In this document: positions 35,802 through 42,335 of the stretch, piece by piece
Layout of the letters: the number at the start of each line of letters is the position of its first letter
Numbering within the stretch: the first letter of the stretch is position 1
Source: JALOLV01 sp046295175
GTDB taxonomy: Bacteria > Bacteroidota > Bacteroidia > Cytophagales > Spirosomataceae
Length of the DNA: 64,000 bases
NCBI GenBank assembly: GCA_046295175.1
Contig: JBKBNY010000003.1
Span: 310,001 to 374,000 of the forward strand
Direction: 5' to 3'
Made by a program: the position numbers and the translations under genes
The notes under the pieces: model-generated
The model's database searches: none
What the model saw: the letters and a program-made list of their open reading frames with translations, nothing else
What the model was told of the DNA's origin: nothing

Positions 35802-35828
35802 AAAATAAGTTATAATCAAGGCGTAATA

Positions 35829-36209
35829 CTATTTCTCTTTACTCCAAAAATAAAGACTTCCTGCACCCAAAATTGCCCAAAGGCTCCAATCGAATGCTGC
35901 TGTGTTGTGCATCGGAATATTTAAGCCATAAACAGCGTAAATTGCCGAACCCAACGAACCAAAAAGTACAATTGCCAAACCCAGCAAATATGCTTTCACG
36001 ACTTTGGTATCATTTGATTTTCGGATTGTAAGACCTGTAAAGTTGAATCCGAGATGTAAGAAACCAAAAAAACGCATGAGGTTTACTTCTGTTATATTTT
36101 TGGGTTCGCCCCCAAAGAATTTTACTGCTTCGGCGGGTAGAATTGTCATTGAGAATCCGAGTAGGAATCCGTAAATGACAACAATGAGAATGAATGTTTG
36201 ACGAGACAT
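35829..36209 (-). CDS. Small integral membrane protein, unknown function
   Basis: A 126-residue protein with four predicted membrane helices: about 5-25 (FILIVVIYGFLLGFSMTIL), 43-60, 71-92 (VVKAYLLGLAIVLFGSLGSAIY) and 104-122. A loop FFGGEPKNITEVNLMRFFG separates the first two. I do not recognise a named family. It is the last gene of a tight minus-strand run (22 bases after its upstream neighbour), so it is probably co-transcribed with the exported proteins before it. Confidence 0.7.
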   Translation of the reverse strand: MSRQTFILIVVIYGFLLGFSMTILPAEAVKFFGGEPKNITEVNLMRFFGFLHLGFNFTGLTIRKSNDTKVVKAYLLGLAIVLFGSLGSAIYAVYGLNIPMHNTAAFDWSLWAILGAGSLYFWSKEK

Positions 36210-36231
36210 AATTGAAAATTTGGTTTGAATT

Positions 36232-37041
36232 TTACTTAATGATTCCCAACTGCTGCATCAGTAGTAGATTGTCGTTTAAAGTCCAAGACTCTACGATTTT
36301 GCCCTCTGAGTTAAATCTGTAAACAACCCAGTGAGCAATTTTTCCACTTTTTCCAGTGGCTTTATTTCCATAATAATCGCCTAAATGAGTACCAGTAGAT
36401 TCGCATCTGGCAAAAAGCAAATCGCCCTCAGCTATAAGCTCGATGATTCGAACATTCAAATCAGGGAATCCTTTTCGAGCGAGATTTCTGACTTTTTCTG
36501 CCGCTGATGGACCTTTGCCAACATCCTTGATTTCAAATGAATCTGCATAAAACTTGCTATAATCTATGGGTTTTTGTTCGTTGCCCAAATGCTCTAATTC
36601 TCGAAAAATAGCTTTGTTACGGTCTTTTAGCGTAACCAACGAGTGTTGAGCTGAAAGCCATTTTACATCATTTCCATTGATTTGGTAGATATAAGTGAAG
36701 GCATCTTTGTAGTTGATTGTCATTCCTCTGATATTCCATCTTGAGGTATTGATTCCCTTAACGATGGTAATGTTTCCGTAAGTTTTAATGTTTCTGTCAG
36801 TAAATTTTACGTCTTCTAATTTTCCAGCAGAAGCCACCTGAACTGTTTGAGTTTTGTTCAAAATATTACCTTCGGCGTTGATAAACGTAAAGTCATCCGA
36901 ACCGTATTTTTGAATAGTTGCAGCAGGGTTTTGGCTATATTCTTCTGCTGTTTTATCTAATAGTTTTTCAATATTAGATTGTGAAAACGAAAACTGAATG
37001 CTTGTTAAGAAGCAGAGCGTTGATATAATGAGTTTTTTCAT
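36232..37041 (-). CDS. Exported protein with two NTF2-like domains (DUF4440 + SnoaL type)
   Basis: A 269-residue exported protein with a signal peptide ending QFSFSQ. Two NTF2-fold domains lie in tandem. The first (about 22-130) is DUF4440-like: AAEEY-type helix, DDFTFINAEGNILNK, NITIVKGINTSRW. The second (about 145-265) is SnoaL/ester-cyclase-like: YADSFEIKDVGKGP, FPDLNVRIIELIAEGDLLFARCESTGTH, HWVVYRFNSEGKIVESW. The second domain is the soluble polyketide-cyclase-like type that usually occurs alone, so this is a fusion. Substrate unknown. It sits in a series of five small genes downstream of a LytTR regulator. Confidence 0.75.
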   Translation of the reverse strand: MKKLIISTLCFLTSIQFSFSQSNIEKLLDKTAEEYSQNPAATIQKYGSDDFTFINAEGNILNKTQTVQVASAGKLEDVKFTDRNIKTYGNITIVKGINTSRWNIRGMTINYKDAFTYIYQINGNDVKWLSAQHSLVTLKDRNKAIFRELEHLGNEQKPIDYSKFYADSFEIKDVGKGPSAAEKVRNLARKGFPDLNVRIIELIAEGDLLFARCESTGTHLGDYYGNKATGKSGKIAHWVVYRFNSEGKIVESWTLNDNLLLMQQLGIIK

Positions 37042-37102
37042 TGTATTATGGTTTTACTTGGAAAATTCAGCATAAGTGCTTCGAATTTACTCTTTGAAAA
37101 AG

Positions 37103-37648
37103 TCAACTTTTGGTTAATGTAAATTGAGTTTGATTACCATTAATATCAAAACCCGATAGAGTAAGTGTTTTGTCATCAATAATTTGTATATTGAAATTTA
37201 TTGCTTGCCCTAATAATGAATATCCATTAACCTCGATTTGATTGTCTTTAATCATCCCTTGACCAGAGAAAGATAGGAACTGCTGGAAAAAGAAAATGCT
37301 GTATTCTTCGATTTTTATTAGATTATTTGATTGATTAATAATGTAGGTTACACCATCAGCTGTTACCCAATTACCACTTAAATCAAATGAGAGTTCTGAT
37401 AAATTTGAATCTGATTTATACTTATTTTCTATTTCGATAATTTTTAGTTTAAGTTCCTTTTCTTTCAGTTCCAACTCTTTTTTGTTTAATTCTTCAACTT
37501 TTTTGATTTGACTATCCTCTGGTTTAGTATCTTCAATTTTTCTCCCGCTACTGTCAATACCAATAAAGTTATAAGCCCAAGCAGTACCAGCCGCAAGGAT
37601 GATTCCATATAGAATATTCTTAAGGAAACTGTTTTCAGAATTTGCCAT
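37103..37648 (-). CDS. Membrane-anchored protein with coiled coil and lipocalin-like domain
   Basis: A 181-residue protein not assigned to a named family. One N-terminal hydrophobic helix (about 9-26, FLKNILYGIILAAGTAWAY) anchors it. A charged helix of Lys/Glu repeats follows (about 45-78, KKVEELNKKELELKEKELKL), almost certainly a coiled coil. The last 95 residues are strand-rich with a W at the start (LSGNWVTADGVTYIIN) and repeated short hairpins, like a small lipocalin-type barrel. It lies 15 bases downstream of the preceding gene, so it is co-transcribed. Confidence 0.65.
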   Translation of the reverse strand: MANSENSFLKNILYGIILAAGTAWAYNFIGIDSSGRKIEDTKPEDSQIKKVEELNKKELELKEKELKLKIIEIENKYKSDSNLSELSFDLSGNWVTADGVTYIINQSNNLIKIEEYSIFFFQQFLSFSGQGMIKDNQIEVNGYSLLGQAINFNIQIIDDKTLTLSGFDINGNQTQFTLTKS

Positions 37649-37663
37649 GGTATAGTCAATTAA

Positions 37664-38392
37664 TTAATTTGCAATGCTAATCATCCGCCAGCGTTGTATT
37701 GTACCATCATAGATAAGTGTACATCCTCCATTGTTTATAATCGATACATTTGCAGCGGTATGAGTGAGAATACGATTAGTTGCTGTAGAAGCAGCATCTT
37801 CATTGACTATTGTTATGGATGTTCCTTGTACTGGATATACAAAGACTACCATTCCGTCAACTCCTCCTGCAATACTGTTGAGCGTTTCGCCACCGCCGCC
37901 ATTGGCAGGAGTATCAACGGCTATTATTGAGGCACCTTCTCTATCAAAGTTTAGATGTCCGCCATTTCCTGATATTAAAACTTTCTTTTTGAGAGCAAAA
38001 TCGCCATCTACGTGGAGTTTTGCAGTTGGATTAGTAAATAGGTTCCCGATTCCAACATTCCCAGCACTATTAATTGAAACTGCAGAAATTCCATTTACTT
38101 TTAGAAACATTCTATTTTGAGAAATATTATAACCTACTCCTCCAACAAGAGGGTCAGTAGGTGTACCAAACTGGTAAGTTAAATCAATAGCAGAAGCAGA
38201 CCCTAAAATAGCAATTCCATGAGACGTTGATTTATCAAAAACACCTGTGGCAAGAGTCGAGGCTATAACCCCACTATTGCTGTGTTTTACATAAAGGCGA
38301 TTTGTCGCCGTAGGACTTAAAAGAATGCTATTTTGTGCATTTACGATTTGACAAATGCTATTTAATAGCATAAAAAGAATAATTTTTTTCAT
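37664..38392 (-). CDS. Exported tail-fibre-like repeat protein
   Basis: A 242-residue exported protein from MKKIILFMLL, with a signal peptide ending IVNAQ. The middle contains SINSAGNVGIGNLFTNPTAK followed by LHVDGDF, the motif found in Bacteroidota exported proteins related to phage tail-fibre or trimeric adhesin stalks. The C-terminus (SITIVNEDAASTATNRILTH, then CTLIYDGTIQRWRMISIAN) resembles the small head domains of such fibres. It probably forms an extended trimeric surface structure. The 26 codons upstream of the chosen Met lack signal-peptide character. It is the second gene of the run downstream of the LytTR regulator. Confidence 0.65.
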   Translation of the reverse strand: MKKIILFMLLNSICQIVNAQNSILLSPTATNRLYVKHSNSGVIASTLATGVFDKSTSHGIAILGSASAIDLTYQFGTPTDPLVGGVGYNISQNRMFLKVNGISAVSINSAGNVGIGNLFTNPTAKLHVDGDFALKKKVLISGNGGHLNFDREGASIIAVDTPANGGGGETLNSIAGGVDGMVVFVYPVQGTSITIVNEDAASTATNRILTHTAANVSIINNGGCTLIYDGTIQRWRMISIAN

Positions 38393-38423
38393 TATTTTAT
38401 GATTTTTAAGTTTTAGAAAATGA

Positions 38424-38984
38424 TTATTGCTTTGATGATTCAGATGACCAAAAGTTATTTGAAGGTTCATTATCAGGTATTTGACTCATTACAAAAACTG
38501 AAAAATTTTCAAGTCCCGCAGCTTTACGTTTGAGTGCTTTCGTAGTTTCTACAGTTATGACAAAACTTTGATTTCTATCAAGAGATTTCTTATTGAAGGT
38601 CAAGAATCCTGTAACTACACGAGAGTTTGTATTTCCGGGATTCCCCCAAGTAAAGCATGGTGTAACATCTTGATTATCAATTGTGTATGAAATGACTTCA
38701 ACCTCTCCTGGCAAGGTGATAATAGCTTTTAGATTCCATGCTACATTATTTCCTACTGAGGTACATAAGATTTCAGCAGTAAATTTTAATCTATCTGAAT
38801 CTTTCAGATACTCTACTTTTGTTTTGGGACCTACTTTTAAATCTGCAAAAGTAATGTCTTCGGTAGGGACTTCGGAAGAAGGTTGAACACCGTTGTAAGT
38901 TGGTAATCTTCCCTCAAAACAATTTTGAGCAGATAGCTCAAAACCGATTGTTAGCAAAATGATTAATGCAATTAATTTTTTCAT
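38424..38984 (-). CDS. Exported protein of unknown function
   Basis: A 186-residue exported protein; signal peptide MKKLIALIILLTIGFELSAQ, so the Met 13 codons inside the longest frame is used. The mature part starts CFEGRLPTYNGVQPSSEVP and is strand-rich, with three more Cys that could form disulfides with the first. The pattern (LKVGPKTKVEYLKDS, LKAIITLPGEVEVISYTI, VVTGFLTFNKKSLDRNQSFVI) looks like one Ig- or DUF11-like beta sandwich. It is the first gene after the phased direct repeat at 39047-39081 and so the most likely direct target of the adjacent LytTR protein. Confidence 0.65.
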   Translation of the reverse strand: MKKLIALIILLTIGFELSAQNCFEGRLPTYNGVQPSSEVPTEDITFADLKVGPKTKVEYLKDSDRLKFTAEILCTSVGNNVAWNLKAIITLPGEVEVISYTIDNQDVTPCFTWGNPGNTNSRVVTGFLTFNKKSLDRNQSFVITVETTKALKRKAAGLENFSVFVMSQIPDNEPSNNFWSSESSKQ

Positions 38985-39046
38985 GATTTTATAATTTTTG
39001 TTTTGCGGTTCAAATTTTCTCATAGAATCTAATGCAGTGGCTTGAA

Positions 39047-39081
39047 TTTCGATTTATCGGTATAGTTTTCGATTTATCGGT
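39047..39081 (-). promoter_or_regulatory. Phased direct repeat, candidate LytTR operator
   Basis: The 15-bp word TTTCGATTTATCGGT occurs at 39047-39061 and again, identically, at 39067-39081: an exact 20-base offset, about two helical turns. LytTR regulators bind pairs of direct repeats with about that spacing. The repeat lies between the stop of a LytTR gene and the start of the exported-protein run on the same strand, where an operator would be expected. Confidence 0.6.
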
Positions 39082-39084
39082 CAT

Positions 39085-39414
39085 TTACACCGTGCGTAAG
39101 TGTAAATATTCTTTGAGCCTTGTACGTTTACGGCGAGAGACAATTACCTTATGGTTATCGGTCATTTGAACGACATTGGTTGCTTCATGTAGAAAAGCCA
39201 CACATTTTAGATTGACCATGTACGACTTATGAGTTCTGAAAAAATCGTACGACGAAAACCTACCTTCGAGGGTTTTGAGTGGAGTAGCTACAATGGTTTT
39301 ACGACCGTTAGCAAAATAAACGACGGTGTAGTTTATCTCTGCTTGAAGCATCACGACCTCAGCAGGATTCACTTCTTGGCGTCCACCGATTGAGATGTAT
39401 TGAGCGGTATTCAT
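39085..39414 (-). CDS. Stand-alone LytTR DNA-binding protein
   Basis: A 109-residue regulator made of a LytTR domain only: VVMLQAEINYTVVYFANGRK, TPLKTLEGRF, FFRTHKSYMVNLKCVAFL and VIVSRRKRTRLKEYLHL. It is a paralogue of the protein at 24821. The ATG before NTAQYISIGG is preferred; the longest frame adds 36 residues with four Cys and no family match. With no receiver domain and no kinase near, its input is unknown. It is divergent from an ECF sigma gene (157-base shared upstream region) and reads toward a cluster of exported proteins preceded by a phased direct repeat. Confidence 0.85.
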   Translation of the reverse strand: MNTAQYISIGGRQEVNPAEVVMLQAEINYTVVYFANGRKTIVATPLKTLEGRFSSYDFFRTHKSYMVNLKCVAFLHEATNVVQMTDNHKVIVSRRKRTRLKEYLHLRTV

Positions 39415-39571
39415 GGTGAATAAAGTTTTTGGGTTTGAATCATTTTGCAGGGTTAGTCGGTAAACCTCAAAGCAACACAAACATTCCACCGAAGAAATTT
39501 TACAAATACTTTGTTTTTTCAATTAAAATTCTTTCATTTGAATATCCCTACCGTTACGCCTAAATCTTACG

Positions 39572-40147
39572 ATGACCTTGTTTAATACAAAAACTGCTGA
39601 TAATGAACTTGTGAAAGGAATCCGTGCGGGCGGAACTCAAAGGCTTTATTTTGAAAATTTACTTTACAACAAATACTCTTACCTCATTAAAGACGCCACC
39701 CGAAAACATAAAATCGAAGAAGAAGAAGCTTCTATGGCGTATTCGGATGCTATCCTGACTGGTATCGAACACATTGTATCAGGTCGTTTTGAAGGACGCT
39801 CTGAGCTTAAAACTTACATTTACCAAATTTTTTATAACAAATGTGTTGATGTTATTCGCCGAAAAACGACTAAAGACACATACCGCCTCTCACTTGATGA
39901 TATTTTAGAACCAATTCCTGACCCCCAACGTACGGTTGTGCAGGAATTGATTAGAAAACAAGACCACGAAAAACTTAGAAAATTATTGGGAACACTTGGC
40001 GACAGATGCCAAGAATTGCTCAGGCGATGGGCCGAAGGTTTCACCGACCAAGAATCGGCCGTAGAGTTTGGGTATAGCTCGGCTAATGTTGCCCAGACAA
40101 CCAGATTGAGGTGTTTAGAAAAACTGAGAGAATTGTATGGCAAATGA
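39572..40147 (+). CDS. ECF-type RNA polymerase sigma factor
   Basis: A 191-residue sigma-70 family factor of the ECF group. Region 2 is visible at about 25-95 (KYSYLIKDATRKHKIEEEEA, GRSELKTYIYQIFYNKCVDVIRRK). Region 4 is at about 125-185 (LRKLLGTLGDRCQELLRRWAEGFTDQESAVEFGYSSANVAQTTRLRC in effect), with the helix-turn-helix at the end. The next gene starts inside its last codons (11-base overlap), so the membrane TPR protein is co-translated, the usual place for an anti-sigma factor. There is no similarity to RpoE-stress operons beyond the class. It reads away from the LytTR regulator and leads toward the subtilase and CHAT genes. Confidence 0.88.
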   Translation: MTLFNTKTADNELVKGIRAGGTQRLYFENLLYNKYSYLIKDATRKHKIEEEEASMAYSDAILTGIEHIVSGRFEGRSELKTYIYQIFYNKCVDVIRRKTTKDTYRLSLDDILEPIPDPQRTVVQELIRKQDHEKLRKLLGTLGDRCQELLRRWAEGFTDQESAVEFGYSSANVAQTTRLRCLEKLRELYGK

Positions 40148-40829
40148 TGAATTAAAAAATATTGATGATTACTTTAATCAAAAACTCTCGGACACTGACC
40201 GAAAAGTTTTTGAGGAAAAGTTAGCGGCTAATCGAGAGTTTGCCGATGAGTTTGCTTTTTATGTTCATACCAAAGCAAGTGAGCGTGATAGAATATTGCA
40301 TGAACGACATGCCGAATGGACAAATCAAAAGCCAAAGCAAACGCCGATGTTGAGTTTTAGTAAGATAGCAAATGGTTTGGCGGCAATGCTTGTCTTGGCG
40401 ATTGGGTATTGGTATTTTATAAGAACCGATTTAACCCAACAAACAGATTTATATATAAAGCAAAATTTAGCCACTTTAGGCACCCAGATGGGGGATGAAC
40501 AAGCCGATAGCCTCGAAATTGGTAAACAGTTTTATACCAAAAAACAATTTAAGGAAGCTATTGCAATATTTGAAAAGTTGACGGATAAATCACCTCAAAC
40601 TATTGAGTATTTGGGGCTTTGCTATTTACAATTACAAGACTACGATAGTGCCAGCATATTCTTTGATAAACTCGAAACAAATACTGAACTCCTCAACAAT
40701 AAAGGCAAGTTTTATAATGCTCTGGTATTGATAAAACAAGGCAAAATCCAAAAAGGTGAACGACTCCTCAAAGAAGTTATTGAACAAAATCTTGGAGGAA
40801 AAAAAGATGCTGAGAAAATTTTGGATTAA
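40137..40829 (+). CDS. Single-pass membrane TPR protein, candidate anti-sigma factor
   Basis: A 230-residue protein whose layout fits a transmembrane anti-sigma factor. Its short N-terminal cytosolic part (1-76) has IDDYFNQKLSDTDRKVFEEK, like the zinc-less anti-sigma N-domains of Bacteroidota. One helix spans about 77-95 (IANGLAAMLVLAIGYWYFI). A C-terminal TPR region (about 115-225) carries DSLEIGKQFYTKKQFKEAIA, IEYLGLCYLQLQDYDSASIF and GKFYNALVLIKQGKIQKGE. With the N-terminus inside, the TPRs would be periplasmic. It overlaps the sigma gene by 11 bases. The anti-sigma role is inferred from gene order and topology; sigma binding is not shown by a known motif. Confidence 0.7.
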   Translation: MANDELKNIDDYFNQKLSDTDRKVFEEKLAANREFADEFAFYVHTKASERDRILHERHAEWTNQKPKQTPMLSFSKIANGLAAMLVLAIGYWYFIRTDLTQQTDLYIKQNLATLGTQMGDEQADSLEIGKQFYTKKQFKEAIAIFEKLTDKSPQTIEYLGLCYLQLQDYDSASIFFDKLETNTELLNNKGKFYNALVLIKQGKIQKGERLLKEVIEQNLGGKKDAEKILD

Positions 40830-40901
40830 TTGTGTTTGTGTTTTTTTTAGTATTACGACTAAGCTGTTGAAATAATTTAATAACCTTTTAATTTTACTGA
40901 A

Positions 40902-42263
40902 ATGAAAAACAAGATTATGCTATTGATTACTTTCTTGTTAATAGCATTTATTAATAATTTTTGCACTAATTCGGATAAATCAACTGATGAGTCTGGAAGT
41001 ATTATAAAAGCAAATATTAAAAATATTTATACACCTATTAGCCAAACACCTGAATCATCACTGATTGGTACAAAAGGTAGAGAGATTTGGGTTAGACGTA
41101 ATGAGTTAATAATTCTAAAACCAAAAGGTTTTAAAAAGGAAGATGTCTTAAACGCAATAAATGAAGAATTAAATTCAAAGGGGATAAAAGTAAACAATTT
41201 GACAATTTTGAAATATTGTGATGAATGTGATGATAAAGTTATTTTATTGGGAGGTGAAGGTATAGAAAATTATGTTTTTACGCTTTCTCCTGGTGGTGGA
41301 GATTCATGTCCTAACCCTAATCAACCTTGCCAACCTCAAGGTAAGGATAGTTTAGTCCTTACAGCAAATTCGGACTCTATTCAAATAAAGACGATACCCA
41401 ATCCAACACCTGCAGAATTTCCAAAAAATGAAAAAACGTTAATTGTTGCCATTCTTGATACAGGTATAAACCCTTCAGATGATTGTTTTAGGAATAATAC
41501 AAATTATTTTTACACAACTTCTGATGGAAAAGTTAAAGGTATTGATGTTGTAAATAATCTTCCTGATTTTAATGATTGGTCTGGGTCAGTACCCTCGTCA
41601 TCGGGTGAGACTGATGGTCAATTTCATGGAACAAAAGTCACTAAAATTATTCTTTCGCAAATTAGAGACACTGAAAATGTAAAAATTATTCCAATAAAAG
41701 TGACTAATGGTTGTCCTGGGCAGTTGTATGATGCTCTTTGTGGCCTTTTTACTGCTCAAAAGTACAAGGCAGATATAATTAATATAAGCTGGGGATACCT
41801 TGCAAATGACGATGTTTATAGGTTGACAAAAAAAATATTTAATTATTTAAAGAGTGAAAAAGTTACAATTGTAGCAGCTGCAGGGAACGATGATGTTAAT
41901 CTTGATGAAATACAGAATAGACGCTATCCTGCTTGTTTTAAAGACTCACTTAATAATATCTATTCTGTTACGTCTGCCAAAATTCTAAGACCTGGTTTAT
42001 TGATTGCAGCTGAGAATATGTCAGTTTCGGGTCAATTTATTGATGTGGGAGTTGTCTGTGACACAAATAATGACTTTAAAATTCCTGATTGCGAAAATCG
42101 AGTAGGATTTGTTCGAAACTATGGTACATCATATGCAACAGCATTTTTTACAGGATATTTATGCAAAAAAGGGTTAGTACACTCCACAAAAATTGATGTA
42201 CTAAATCAAATAACTAATGTTAGAGTAGAAAATATGCCTGACAAAGTTATTAATCCAAACTAA
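40902..42263 (+). CDS. Exported subtilisin-like (S8) serine protease
   Basis: A 453-residue exported protease. The hydrophobic N-terminus ends INNFC; Cys21 could be lipidated, but the lipobox is poor. Residues about 60-130 form a small N-terminal domain (NELIILKPKGFKKEDVLNAI), possibly a propeptide or interaction domain. The catalytic triad is complete: Asp186 in VAILDTGIN, His242 in GQFHGTKV and Ser410 in YGTSYATAFFTG, with the oxyanion Asn in AAAGND. A Pro/Cys-rich linker (PNPNQPCQPQG) precedes the protease. The gene is strikingly AT-rich compared with the sigma and TPR genes before it. It lies 72 bases after the TPR gene and ends in a strong terminator. Confidence 0.88.
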   Translation: MKNKIMLLITFLLIAFINNFCTNSDKSTDESGSIIKANIKNIYTPISQTPESSLIGTKGREIWVRRNELIILKPKGFKKEDVLNAINEELNSKGIKVNNLTILKYCDECDDKVILLGGEGIENYVFTLSPGGGDSCPNPNQPCQPQGKDSLVLTANSDSIQIKTIPNPTPAEFPKNEKTLIVAILDTGINPSDDCFRNNTNYFYTTSDGKVKGIDVVNNLPDFNDWSGSVPSSSGETDGQFHGTKVTKIILSQIRDTENVKIIPIKVTNGCPGQLYDALCGLFTAQKYKADIINISWGYLANDDVYRLTKKIFNYLKSEKVTIVAAAGNDDVNLDEIQNRRYPACFKDSLNNIYSVTSAKILRPGLLIAAENMSVSGQFIDVGVVCDTNNDFKIPDCENRVGFVRNYGTSYATAFFTGYLCKKGLVHSTKIDVLNQITNVRVENMPDKVINPN

Positions 42264-42275
42264 AAAATGAACTAA

Positions 42276-42314
42276 AATAAAACCTTTGTAATATGTTATT
42301 ACAAAGGTTTTATT
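42276..42314 (+). terminator. Strong hairpin between the subtilase and CHAT genes
   Basis: A perfect 16-bp stem (42276-42291 with 42299-42314) around a 7-nt loop; the right arm ends in TTTTATT. It should stop or attenuate transcription 13 bases after the subtilase stop, so the CHAT gene may have its own promoter or a lowered expression. Confidence 0.8.
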
Positions 42315-42335
42315 GTTAATAAGTAAGTAAATAAA

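Larger units (their letters stand above)
35501..35828. other. Intergenic gap with two large hairpins
   Basis: A 328-base space between two minus-strand genes. The half next to 35828 holds the two inverted repeats listed separately. The half next to the GH25 gene (about 35501-35650) is AT-rich and should contain its promoter; I see no ORF or RNA gene. Confidence 0.6.
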
